NCBI RefSeq assembly: GCF_030272615.1
Contig: NC_081409.1
Span: 473,486,573-473,550,572 of the forward strand
Length of the DNA stretch: 64,000 nt
Origin: Cryptomeria japonica
Lineage: Eukaryota; Streptophyta; Pinopsida; Cupressales; Cupressaceae
Reading direction: 5' to 3'
Numbering within the stretch: the stretch's first letter is position 1; each line of letters begins with the position of its first letter. Below are positions 45,778-56,790 of the stretch, piece after piece. The notes below the pieces were generated by a model. It was not told where the DNA came from, made no database searches, and worked only from the letters and a program-made list of their open reading frames with translations. The position numbers and the translations under genes were made by a program.

Positions 45778-46037
45778 AGATCCAGGGAAGCATCAATCCG
45801 GTGAATTTATCAAACATACTTTTTTTATTCGAGTTTATGAAGATGGTGCTACTACTCAGGGAGAGTAGTCAGTTGTTTGGTTTAGTAATCTTGGTTTAGT
45901 ATCTATCCTTTGTCATTGATGTCAAATGGGGAGAAGCTATTCATGTGAAAACTGCTAGATCTTTTGATGGTGTTTTGGAGATTGTTGGCATTCCTTGGAA
46001 CTTGCATATTTTTCACATTCAGTGTTGTCATCAATAC
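45778..46037 (+). other. Copia2 3' untranslated region
   Basis: Between the RNase H stop and the polypurine tract. CTACTCAGGGAGAGTAGTCA near 45850 parallels the ACTACTCCTCCTGAGTAGTA stretch of Copia1 (10454-10473, opposite strand), and both are imperfect inverted repeats around CTACTC/GAGTAG. A small hairpin before the 3' LTR is possible. Confidence 0.4.
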
Positions 46038-46050
46038 AAAAGGGGGATAT
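46038..46050 (+). promoter_or_regulatory. Copia2 polypurine tract
   Basis: AAAAGGGGGATAT abuts the 3' LTR start TATTGGC at 46051, matching the Copia1 tract. Confidence 0.85.
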
Positions 46051-46417
46051 TATTGGCAATATGTTGGATTTGGTTAAGTGTTGTTATTGATATCAATATT
46101 GTATCCCGGTTGGATCTATCCCGGTTAGTCTTGGTGATCATCTTGGTTTTGGCTTTGATTCTGATCCAGTATGATCAGATCTTTGGAATCAGTTTTGGAT
46201 GCATATTCTAATGGTTATATGCTTGCTATATTCTAGTGGTTTCATGATTTAGTTATCAATTTTGGTATTTTCCCTTACCGGCTTGTTCTTGGCTTTCTCG
46301 ACTAGCTTGTGCCTTTACTGGCTTCTAGCATTCCCAATTAGCTTTACCGGTATGTTGTTTTGGTGACTTGGTCAGTGGATTTTGGGTCCGGCTTATGGAA
46401 TTAGTTTCTATCATGTT
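46051..46417 (+). repeat. Copia2 3' LTR, first piece
   Basis: Colinear with the first 370 bases of the 5' LTR, then cut by LINE A after TTTCTATCATGTT (46405-46417). Confidence 0.88.
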
Positions 46418-46592
46418 TTTTATTAAGTAAAAATAGGTTTTAAGGGACCCGAAACCCAATTACATTCGAAAGATATTCAGGAAGGAAACAAAACAAAACA
46501 ACTGCAAAAGACCAGCAGAAAAACCAACAGCAAAGAAAAGGACAGCAAGAAGCCAACAAGAAATTGACCCCAAGCCCAGCATTACAAGAAAA

Positions 46593-48193
46593 TTAAAAAC
46601 TCTTCATGGTTTCCTCTGCATTCTACACCAAGAGCATCATTGCCTTGGTCGCTTCCATCAAGTCGGTGTTTTCCTAAGCAATCTGACTCTCTTTCATTTT
46701 CATGTCCTTCTCAGCAGTAGTCTGTCTGGTTCTGCGCCTAGGGGTCTGGTGGGTTAGGTTGGAAGTTGGAGCATCTTCTATAATTACCAGGTTCTTCTCC
46801 TGGTTTTTCTTTTCCAAATGGTCCACCAGTGCATTCATATTCTGGGAAGAAACCTTAAGGACCTGGAGGCTGTGGTTCATAAGGCTTTTCAATTCTTTCT
46901 CATTACGGGCCATCCGGGTGTTGACGTTGTCTTTGTCCTCCTCCACCTATTCTTTCATGGTTTTAATAATGTCCTCCAAATGTTTTAGGTCACCTTTTAT
47001 CAGATCTTTCTCCAGCCAATCCTCCATTTCCATTTCCTCCTCCGCTTATTGTTTTCCATCTCCTCATTTTGTTTCCTAGAGTCAGACATCTTAATCAGCT
47101 TATTGATCTTATCTTCCAGCTCCTTTAGCTTACCTTGCATGTTGGTGATGTTTTCAACAACCCACTTCTGAAAATTGAAGAATTCAAGGGTGCAGTTGCG
47201 GGTGGTGTCTAGGATGGTATCCGCAGAGTCCTTGCTCTATTTAGTCTCCTTAGCATTAGGGTTGTCACCCTCCTTAGGATTCAGAGCCTCATTCTCACTT
47301 TTCGAGCCCTTAGGGTTGGAGTGAAGATTCTCAAAATTTTCCCCTTCCTCCCCTTCACCATAGTTCTCCTCCTTGTTAGGCTCCATTTCAGTATCAGTGT
47401 CCTTATCCTTTCCCTCTCCTTCATCACAATGCATGTCCTTTTCTTCATGCTCTGTTTCAACCTTCCTTTTTTTATGGGTAGGGGTGTTAGGCTAATCCCC
47501 ATTCGAATCAAAGTCTTTGCATTTCTTAGATATCTAAGCATTGATGATCAAAGGATCATCCTTGGTTTCCCTAGCCTTATCCTTAATGTGTTCATAAATA
47601 AGCAAAATGAGTCCCTGGTGTGCTACAGGATAGGATCTAGGCTTTTTAGCATGGTCGGCAAGGCTCTCGTTTAGAGAGGAGGCTAAATAGAAGGGCAAGG
47701 ATATTTTAGCCCCATGGCGGAAATGGTTCAGGATAGTGAAATGATAATTATAAATTTTTGTAAATCTACCATCCACAGTCAAATATTCCATTAAAGCCCT
47801 AAGAACTTTTTACCAGAAAGGCTTTACCTGTTGGGGGGTGTAGTATGATATGTTGTCCTTCTTCGCAAGGTTTCCCTTCTCATCCTCCATCTTCAGGAAA
47901 TTTTTGAAAGCCTCAGTGGCATACTTTCGATCCCTATAGAATTTAGTCCCCTCCATCTTGAGTCCTATGACCTCAGCAATCAAATTTTCATTGATTTGCC
48001 AAATCTCCCCAAACAGGGTAGCCCTGTTGTTCCTCCAGCTTTTAGCAAAACCGTAAGACACAGAGTTTCTGCTACCATGGAGCTTCTCCATATAATCAGT
48101 GAAGCCGTGTCTGTGGAGCCTTCTCCATACCTTTCTTTTGCTCTTCCAATTCTCACAACCTGAAGGCCCATTCCTATTTAGGTTACCACCCAT
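46593..48193 (-). pseudogene. LINE A ORF3 (unknown protein, about 530 codons)
   Basis: Start ATG 48193 is supported by the shared MGG start in LINE B. N-terminal part (to about 47550): KVWRRLHRHGFTDYMEKLHG, INENLIAEVIGLKMEGTKFY, then RDRKYATEAF, then after TAA (near 47805) MEYLTVDGRFTKIYNYHFTI, HGAKISLPFY and GLILLIYEH. Middle: a basic patch THKKRKVETEHE (SV40-like nuclear localisation signal, near 47465), then a long Glu/Asp/Lys-rich stretch. C-terminal: MQGKLKELEDKINKLIKM and LKSLMNHSLQVLKVSSQNMN, heptad-like and probably coiled coil, then basic RRRTRQTT, ending EETMKSF. Three TAG/TAA stops and a frameshift near 47000-47200 break it. No known domain recognised; the folded start loosely recalls plant transposon-associated modules, but I would not name it. 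Confidence 0.7.
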
Positions 48194-48461
48194 TTTGATT
48201 TCAAGGTAAAGATACCCTCTGCTACAATTCTCAATCCACGGATAAAACTCAGAAAACTTGTTATTTCTAGTTTCCCCATGTAAAGATTCTTTCACAGTTT
48301 TGAGATTGCTACTCGTGTCCACACAAACCCAGCTATTATTACTATTATCTTTCGCACACATATGATCTTGGTTATGATGCTGAGAAACACTCATCATCTA
48401 ATAGTTAATCTGCCCCAAAAATATGTCATTGGTACTCATTCCCCAGAAATAAATCATGAGA

Positions 48462-51400
48462 TTAACTTGATCCATTGAGGTGATCAAAGAATAATTGCTC
48501 CTTAATCTCCCGTTTGATGTGATTTTCTCCTATGTATTTGACATCCTTCTCCAAATTGACCCCTTCATTGGCAAGGATATCCGCAACCTTATTGCCCTCT
48601 CTAAAGGTATGAGTTATACTAATGCTAACATAGTTATTTAGAATATCTTTAGCATTTTTAATTAAATTGGCAATATTCTAGAAAATAGAGCTAGTACCTT
48701 TAAGGGCTTGTATGATGTTTAAAGAGTCCCCTTCGAGCCAAATTTTTTGAATTTGAATTCCTGAGCTAGTTGGAGGCTCTTTAGCATTGCCAGAGCTTCA
48801 GCCACATGGTTATTTTGGGTTCCAAAAGGAGAAGCAAAAGCAGCAATGCAAATTCCTTGAGCATTTCTAATAACTCCCCCTCCACCAGCCTTTCCAGGGT
48901 TCCCTTTAGCTGCCCCATCAAAATTAACCTTTATCCAGTCATAATCAGGAAACCTCCATACAATGTTATCTCTCTTCTTCTTATTTTCTGATCTGAAGAC
49001 CTTATGTAATAGGTTCCATTTAGTAAGGTTGTCTTTTTCTCCATATCATTCATATCTGTAGTAGACCATTGCTAATTATTCTTGTGAGGAATGTTGATGT
49101 TCTCCTTTATAGCCCTGCATACTTTTTCAAAGACCACCTAAGTATTACACTTAGCTTCCCTAAATATCCTATTATTCCTTTCTTTCCAAATGCCCCAGCA
49201 TATCATGCGGAGGGTCAAAGACCACAGGTTCTTGATGATTTGGCATTTGGTTGGAAAATTCCATTTCCAGATGATATCCTTGATGCTCTTGTTCATGACC
49301 CAGTTAATTTTCCATTTTTCCCACATTTTGCACCAAATATCCCAGGTGAAGGAGTAGTGGAAAAATAGGTGATCAACTAATTCCCCCTCCTTCTGGCAAA
49401 GCTCACATCTATTAGGGAATTTGAAACCCCTTCAGATTAAATTGTCAAGAGTAAGGGTGCTATTATGAGAAGCAAGCCAAAAGAAAATGTTGACTTTAGG
49501 GATCAGAATGTTGTTCCAAACTTTGCTCCAAATGGGATTGTTGGTTTGAGAGAAAGTGTTTTTATAGGAAGAAGCAACCGTAAATTCACCTTTAGGATCA
49601 CTTTTCCAGAGGAAAACATCATCATAGCCTTTGTTAGGGGAAAAGGACAGCAACTCCTTCTGGTGAGAGGAAAATCTAGAATGGAGGTCATCAAGTCTAA
49701 CCCACTTATTCTCCTTCCAATAGTCACATACCATTATCCCAAACCTCCTTTTACACTCTTCAATAATTTGACTGTTGTTTTGATCATAAAGGGCTTCATT
49801 CTTCATCTAGGGGTCTTCCCAAAACCTTATTCTGTCACCTTTTCCATGGACCCATCCAGCCCCAGCTTTTGCCACTTTTATGGATTTGGTAATACTATTC
49901 CAGATGAAGGATCCAGCAGGGATATCTTCAGAGTTAAGGATCCCTTGGATAGTCTGATTCTGAATGTATTTGTCAAACCAAATTTGATTCCAATCTTTCT
50001 TAGTGTCATAGGCTCTCCATAAAAATCTCTTCTAGATTCTTTCCATAGCTTCAGCAAATTTAGTCGGAATACCAAACAAGCTGAGGGCATAAACAGGGAG
50101 ATTTTGAAGAGTAGCTTGAAGGAGCTGCATTTTCCCAGCCTGAGATAACATTGAGCCTTTCCATCCAGCAAGTCTTTTATTAATTTTATCAATGAGCATA
50201 TTCCAAAAGGAATTTGGGGGAGCTAACCCTAAAGGAAGGCCCAGATAGGTGGAATGGAGCATTTCCACTTTGCACCCAATAATGTTAGCAATTTTATGTT
50301 GTCTAGTGACTGGAGTATTGAGGAAGTACATAGTTGATTTGTCCCAATTAACTTGCTGACCAATTGCCAAGGCATAGGAGTTAAGAGCTATTTTGAAGGC
50401 ATCAGCCTCCTTTACCAAAGAATATACCATGAGGATAGTGTCATCAACAAACTGTTGATGAGTGCAAGAAACATTAGCAGAGGAAGGTTGAAGACCTTTC
50501 ATAGTTTTACTTTGTTTCAACTTATGAATCAATCTGCTCATACTTTCAGCCAATATGGTAAAAAGGATAGGAGATATGGGATCTCCTTGTCTTAGCCCTC
50601 TTGAAGTTTTAAAAAAATTTGTTGGAGATCCATTAACCAGAATAGAGAACATAGGAGTAGTGATCAGTTCTCTGATTATTTTGATAATCTTATCATCAAA
50701 ACCAAAAGCCCCCATGATTTTAAAGAGAACATCCCACTCAACTCTATCGTAAGCCTTTGCCAGATCCAGTTTTATCAAGAAACCTTCTTTTTTAGCAGCA
50801 CTGAGGGAATGAATGTTCTCATGAACAAGAATGATTGAGTCCAAGATCTGCCTACCAGGAACAAAGCCTTTCTGCTCCTCCGATATGATGAAAGGAAGCA
50901 CCGCCAAAATTCTGGTGGTCAAAACTTTGGATATAATTTTGTAGAAAGAGTTGCATAGGCTAATTGGCCTAAATTTTCCCATAGAATCCGCCCCAGCAAC
51001 TTTGGGGATTAAGGCTATAAAAGTGGAATTAAGTTCCTTAAGGATTCTTCTGGATCCAAAAAATTCTTTGACCGCATTAACCGTGTCCTCCCCCACAATA
51101 TGCCAAAATTCTTGGAAGAAGAACATAGGGAAGCCGTCAAGGCCCAGAGCTTTATCCCCTTGAAATGAGAAGACAACTTTTTTTATTTCTCTAGTAGACG
51201 GGATAGCAGTAAGGGCCTTATTCTGAATAGGGTTAATGATCTTAGGAATAATATTAACCAAATTGAGTTGATGGGTCTGATCAATGTCCTTGTTACTAGA
51301 AAGGAGCTGCTTGAAGAATCTGACAGCTTCATCCCTGATTTCATCCTTATTAAGCAGAGTGTTGTTTTCAACAGTCAGTCTTGTGATTATATTTGCAGCC

Positions 51401-52518
51401 TTATGTTTTAGAGAAGTCATGTGGAAAAATTTAGTGTTTCTATCCCTTGCCTTCAGCCATATAGCCCTAGATCTCTACCTCCAATAGATTTCTTCCCTAG
51501 AAATAATGTTGTGGATGTTGACTAGGACCTCATCTTCCATGGCTTTGGAATACTTTATGTAGCCTTCTCTTTGGATTGAATTTTGTATCTGGTCCAATTC
51601 CTCCTTTAATTTTTTCTTTGAATCAAAGATATCACCAAAGACCTTCTTGTTCTAGGTCTTGATGTTGGTTTTGATGTTTTTAAGTTTTATTGCAACTTTA
51701 TACATGGTAGTTCCATTAACATCAAGATTCCACAAGTCAACAATAGATTTTTCAAGATTAGGGTGGGAGGTCCACATCTTTTCGAATCGAAAAGGGAATC
51801 TCTGATTATTCTTAGGGTTCTCAGCAACAAAAGAAATGGGATAATGATCTGACCCAATTCTATTAATAACAGAAAGGGAGCATCTATGAGAAAGAATCCA
51901 ATCATTAGAGAGAAGGGATCTATCACGTCTTACCTGGATGAGATCTTCACCGTCTCTTCGGTTAGACCAAGTGTAGGAAGCCCCGTTGAGATCCAAATCA
52001 ATGAGAGAATTGTCATTAATAAAGTCCATCAGGTCAGATCTGCTATCTGGTTGAGATTGACTACCTCCAAATTTTTCTATGTCTTGCAGAGGAGTATTGA
52101 AATCTCCCATCACAACCCAGCTGTGCAAAGGGAATTTTTTCCTTTTATGCTGAACTTTATTCCAAAATTTACTTCTAACAGATTTGGAATTAGGGGCATA
52201 GATATTAGTGATAACAAATTCCTTACCATCAAAGATGCTTTTAGCTTTTAGGGATAAAATGTTGTCATCCACATCAATCATATCTCCAGAGGTAGTGCTT
52301 TTATTCCAAAATATGGCAACCCCTCCTGAGGCTCCATTCGAGCTACTACCACAAATCCCTCCATTTTTGAAAAACTTTAATTTCTCCACTTTCTCTTTAC
52401 TCATTTTGGTTTCCTGAACCAGGATAATATCCAGATTTTGATCTTGAATAAGGTTCCTTAATATATCTTGTTTATTGAGACCATTTAGGCCTCTGATGTT
52501 CCAAGATATTACTTTCAT
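48462..52518 (-). pseudogene. LINE A ORF2: endonuclease, RT, zinc domain, RNase H
   Basis: ATG 52518 opens MKVISWNIRGLNGLNKQDIL, an apurinic endonuclease start. Endonuclease motifs: VQETK (catalytic Glu), NIYAP, VMGDFNT, SYTWSNRR, RIGSDHYPI. RT (51420-50032): FRPISLCNSFYKIISKVL, KGFVPGRQILDSI, KLDLAKAYDRVEWD, GLRQGDPISPILF, QFVDDTILM. FVDD replaces the usual FADD, with the catalytic Asp pair kept. A zinc-binding RT-associated domain follows (49806-49140; FTVASSYKN..., FWLASHN). RNase H (48940-48540): VNFDGAAKGNPGKAGGGGVI, NHVAEALAMLKSLQLA, WLEGDSLN, FREGNKVADILANEG. In-frame TAG at 51652, near 51478, 50032 and 49807; TGA 49432; frameshifts only after 49140. It is about 1,350 codons, normal for plant L1. 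Confidence 0.92.
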
Positions 52519-54238
52519 TTGGAAGCCTGAGGGCAGGACTCCTTGATAGTTCTCTGCCTTCCATCAGCTATGTTTTGCTTACTCTCCTTTTCCCTATGCC
52601 ATTTCATATTTTTACATCCTGGTGGGGATCTTGAGGCCCCAAAATCAGCCTTAGATCTGGTTCTGGTTTTTACTCCATTAGGACCTCCTGCCCTCTTGGT
52701 TTTAATTTTCTTTCCATTTCCTGTTGTGTTTTCTTCTTGTTGTTCTGCTCTAGATTCATCTTGCATGTTGCTCCATAGATCTTCTCTTTTCTGGGATGAA
52801 GTGGTCATATCGACTTCTATATTCTGGAATAAGGCATTTAAGTTTGCTTGCAGCGACCCAAACTTGTTACTCCTTCCCATTTTTATTTCCTATTCTTGAA
52901 ACTCTTCCTCTAAACAAGGTTCATCTTTCTTTGATATGGGTTCATGAAGATCCTTAGGATGAAAGTTAGTGATATCCTCAATCTCACCATCTTCAAGTGT
53001 CTCTTCGCTGATTTCATTCTCCTTCGCCTCTGACTATAGAGCCTCAAAGGTATTGCCTATTTTGATCTCAAACTCCCTAGTTTCATTCTTTTTGTTCCCC
53101 TTTAGGGGGGGTCTTTAGGAGGGTCAGTGGTATCATCTTTCAGGTGTTCTGGTATGTTTACCAAGTTTCCACTTTTTTCTTCTAACTTGTTGCAGTCTTT
53201 GTTGTTATTTTTTTCTTTCCAAACCGGTTTGTGAATGTTTTTTTCTTTCATCACAGGTCTTTTAGGGTTGTTGGGGCAAGCCTTAGCCCAGTGACCTACT
53301 TTTTTGCAAGAGAAGCACACAAAAGGGAGAGATTAAAATTCAATGGCTTGTTCCCATAACCCAAGTTTGGAGTTTATGTCAATAGTACTTAGGAGATCCA
53401 TATTCTATGATATGTTGACGCAGATGCACGCATACACCAATCTCTTGCGAGCTACTGTCATTGGGTCTATCGCAACAAGCTCCCCAAAGGAGTTAGTGAT
53501 TCCTAAGAAAACATCCTCCACCCAGTATTCTAATGGCAGCCCAGGCAACCTAACCCATACCAGAGTAGATTCAAAGAAAGAGTCATTGAGTTCCATATTA
53601 GGGGACCATTTTCTAACAGAAAGAGAGGATTTACCAAACATCCAAGGGCCACCACTTAACACCGCTTCCAAATCTTCCCCACATGAAAAAGAGAACACAA
53701 AAAAGCCTCTAGGTAGGGCAGAGACTTCAACCTATCCTTTCATTCTCCATTTTCTCTTAACAAAGGACCTAACATCCTCAATATTAGGTCGGGGTCCAAC
53801 AAATTTCCCCACCAGAGAAAGAGTCATTAAAGAGATACTATGATCAATAACTAAATTAGGAATCTCAATCGCAAGTTTACCTATTCTTTTATCTGATATA
53901 TCCTTCACAAAGGGGAAAGATGATTTACCAGTCAGTTTACCAGATGCTTGTCTTGCGAAGAGACTATTCCAAGGTTTAGGTATTTGCCCCTCCTTGATAT
54001 TTTCTGAGTCGATCTTCACCACCTCGGGGCTTGAATCTTGAGAATCTTTTAAGTTTTCAGGATCAAGAGGAGGGTCCCGTGTTTGTGGGTCCCCATCCTA
54101 CCTTCCATCCTCATCATCAGATGCTTGTCCTTGAGCTGCAGTGGAGTCAGAACCAGAGGAACCAGCATCGTTGTTCCCTCCATTTCTCGATTTCAAATTT
54201 CCCACTGCAAACGATGTTCCCTTCGTTGTTCCCTCCAT
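52515..54238 (-). pseudogene. LINE A ORF1: RNA-binding DUF4283/zinc-knuckle protein
   Basis: ATG 54238 gives MEGTTKGTSFAVGN. The DUF4283-like part runs about 53940-53400 (RSFVKRKW; VFSFSCGEDLEAVLSGGPWM; LVWVRLPGLPLEYW; ITNSFGELVAID). A CCHC knuckle CFSCKKVGHWAKAC is at about 53318-53277. An acidic then basic C-terminal part follows (KIKTKRAGGPNGVKTRTRSK). ORF1 ends AAATGA, and ATG of ORF2 overlaps that stop (ATGA, 52518-52515). A C7 run near 53104-53112 marks a one-base shift between the knuckle and C-terminal parts; TAG codons occur near 54101, 53731, 53404, 53330, 53035 and 52894. ORF1 proteins of plant L1 elements bind element RNA. Confidence 0.85.
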
Positions 54239-54267
54239 TTCTTTCTATCTTTTGGGAAAATGTTATT

Positions 54268-55135
54268 TTTCTATCATGTTGTTGGTGCTTCTTGATTATA
54301 TCTCGAGTGCTTGATGACTTTGGATTGGATGGCATGATATTATGGTGGTCCTATTTGGATCCGGATAAACTTTCACCGAGGGTTTCTACCAGCAAGTGAA
54401 GCATGTTGGATTTTGGTCTTACCAGATTCCCTAACAGATATAATTGTTTGGTTACTTGATTTAGGTCCATACTATGTAATGTAAATCATAATATTAGTCT
54501 GATGGTATCGTGTGATCTAATTTTTGTAATTATGGGTTTATGGGTTTAGGGTTTAGCTGACCTTGTCGATAAGGTTGATGATCTGTATTTATAGGTGACT
54601 TGTTCATGTAATTTGAGGATGGATGATTATGGGTGGTTATGTCTGCATTATCAGAGAAAGTATTATGTGTGAATAGAGTCATATGATTCCAGTGAAGGTT
54701 GGAAAGGTTTTGTATTGCAGAGCAGACATCAGTGCTTAACTAGAACCGTATCAAGCATTTGTAGATGCTACTTTCATAGTTCATTTCTTTCTGGATTGCA
54801 GTCCAATGTATATGTAAGTTAGTGAGACTTCCCTTTGTGATGAGCAGTGCGCTCTAGGTTGCTGGCCTTTCTGCATGTGCAGACCCCATTGTAATTATTT
54901 GCAATACTACTGCAGAGTATTCATCTGATTGTGGGTAGGGTTTCTCACCATGGTTTATCCTTTTCTGGGTTTTCCACGTCAAAATATTGGGGTTGTGTGT
55001 TTTGTTCTTTTATGATATATATTTCATTGTGTTGTGCTTTGGTTTAAGGTTTATAATTGAATTGATTTTCGTTATTGTTAGTAAATTGATTCAGCCCGCC
55101 TCTTAGTTTACTCCCGGTATTAGAACATTCCAACA
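54268..55135 (+). repeat. Copia2 3' LTR, second piece
   Basis: Starts with the second copy of the LINE A target duplication (54268-54280), continues GTTGGTGCTTCTTGATTATA as in the 5' LTR at 27943, and ends CATTCCAACA at 55135. Confidence 0.88.
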
Positions 55136-55310
55136 CGTTCATTATTCAAGTTATCTTGATGTGCATATAAATGCTCTTATACTTTTGACTCTCTACTTTT
55201 CATTCTTAATTGATGAGCACTATGTTGTTATTTCTTTCATTGCATTGTCCTATTACTGCAAATTAATGATGTTTCATGTAGCTTCCATCATGTGGCAATG
55301 TACTATTACA

Positions 55311-56216
55311 CTATCGGCATAACAAAATCCTGCTAAAATGACAGTATAAGTCATTCCGATGACATACTATCAATTCTCCTCTATCGATAGTGGTATCCCA
55401 AAACACAATCCCATCAGAATCCCCAACACTATCGGAATTGCACAAAAAGGATAAACCGACAACATGGACTTATTCTAAAAATGCACCTCGGAACACTATC
55501 AGCATAGCTATACCGATCAAGACTCATTGGCCATATTTATAGTATCAGAATAGTACAAAAACTTTAAATCAATAGTAGAAACTATTCCGATCACCTGGCC
55601 ATCGGCTAAGCTATCCTAATAAATCTTGTCAAGATGAAAACTAACCATCAGTAAATTATCCCGATATGCTTGCACTGAGTCCAGAATAATTTTTTATCGA
55701 ATTATTTTTTTTTAAACTGTTGTGTTTCGTCACAATTTTGACAAAAATAGATATTGGAATATCTTAAATTGATAAAAAAAACTTCCTCAAAGATGAGTTT
55801 TTTGGCATAGCTATACTGATCATTTATTATCGTCGAACCTTCGACGTACAGAGCCCAATGAACCACAAATATTTCTGAAGAGGTTGATGTACACATGACA
55901 TTGATTTCGTCGAAATGAGAACGAAAGTTTTCTCCACCTCGTCAAAAAATAGACAATAGTTTGGTGTTTTTTTGACAATTTCAAATGGGCGTTTTGCAAC
56001 ATTATGTGGTTTTTTTCATGGATAGATGGATGAAAAATTTACGACGAACACCGCAAACATTTCCCTTGCCACCGATCGATGATTTTTGGTCATCGTTTTG
56101 ATGAGAAAAGAAAACGTCTTTACAATGACGAAATTCAAACCAAGGTTTCGTCCATAAATTGACAATATTTCATTGCTATATCAACAAACATTTGTCAGAA
56201 ATTGGAGTCAAATACA
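55311..56216. mobile_element. possible CACTA-like DNA transposon remnant
   Basis: CACTATCGGCATAAC at 55311 begins a stretch with recurrent subterminal words: AACACTATCGGAATT (55425), AACACTATCAGCATAG (55493) and CTATCGATAG (55381). From 55720 to 56200 TTCGTC/GACGAA words recur. CACTA elements start with CACTA and have such subterminal motifs. I find no matching inverted TAGTG end: AGTAGTG near 56215 is only a weak candidate. No transposase frame. Confidence 0.25.
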
Positions 56217-56221
56217 GTAGT

Positions 56222-56790
56222 GCTACTACTTCATTCTATTGTGGAGTGTATGCAACTAAATGTTGAAGATCAGTCCCCTCAAGTGTAAAATACTCCTCAA
56301 GCCTATTGTTCACATATTCCCTTCCATTATTTATGTGAAGGATCTTAACCACTTTCCTTGACTGCTTCTCCACGTGAGCCTTAAAGGCTATAAATATATC
56401 AAACACTTTGCTCTTGTGAACAAGAAATTAGACAAAAGTGAAGTGGGAGTAGTCATCAATGAAGGTGAGGACATAGTGGGCCTTGCTAAATGAAGGTGAT
56501 GGAAATGGACCTACTACATCGATCTGAATAAGTTGAATAGCTTCCAAATCTCTCCAAGATTTCCCCTTATCAAACTTCTCTTCAGGATGCTTGCCCATGG
56601 AGCACCCTAAACATACATCCTCTGAAAAATTGATTTAAGGTAGACCTATGACCATTTCTTTAGAGCTAAGCAACTGAAGAAAGTGGTAGTTGAGGTGACC
56701 AAACTACTCATGCCATAGCTTACTTTCTAAATTTGAATAAGTAAGAAAGGCCATAGAATGAGATCTTGGAGTAGGGCCCCTCCCCAATCA
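56222..56790 (-). pseudogene. Copia3 pre-integrase and integrase fragment
   Basis: Minus-strand frame: SKLWHE-stop-FGHLNYHFLQL (pre-integrase zinc domain), CLGCSMGKHPEEKF, IQIDVVGPFP (first Asp), LTFIDDYSHFTFV, AFKAHVEKQSRKVVKI, INNGREYVNN (the second Asp, usually SDNG, is Asn), YTPQ-stop-NEVV. Then similarity stops at about 56222, before the catalytic Glu. This family is different from Copia1/2 (GPFPSPSF and NNGREY style). It continues with the gag-protease piece at 61580-62933, about 4.8 kb away on the same strand. Confidence 0.8.

Larger units (their letters stand above)
46418..54267 (-). mobile_element. LINE A: full-length L1-type LINE with a third ORF
   Basis: 7,850 bases on the minus strand, flanked by a perfect 13-bp target duplication TTTCTATCATGTT (46405-46417, 54268-54280). 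Order on the minus strand: a very short 5' leader (29 bases), ORF1 (54238-52515), ORF2 (52518-48462), ORF3 (48193-46593), 3' tail ending CCTATTTTTACTTAATAAAA. The element looks complete at its 5' end. Frames are mostly kept, with about a dozen stops and a few one-base shifts, so it is younger than Copia2, into whose 3' LTR it jumped. Usual plant L1 LINEs have two ORFs; the third is discussed in the findings. Confidence 0.9.
27582..55135 (+). mobile_element. Copia2: Ty1/copia element split by two insertions
   Basis: Plus-strand element with 5' LTR 27582-28805 and 3' LTR 46051-55135 (interrupted). Flanks TGTTC (27577-27581) and CGTTC (55136-55140) differ by one transition and fit a decayed 5-bp target duplication. 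Without the gypsy element and LINE A it would be about 7.1 kb, like Copia1. Both LTRs begin TATTGG in place of TGTTGG. The LTRs agree at somewhat under 90% by eye. gag, protease, integrase, RT and RNase H are all present but riddled with stops. Confidence 0.88.

Noticed and set aside
46702-47079. 125-codon plus-strand frame
   Set aside because: Antisense shadow of LINE A ORF3, with Ser/Phe-rich content that mirrors the Glu/Lys-rich sense frame.
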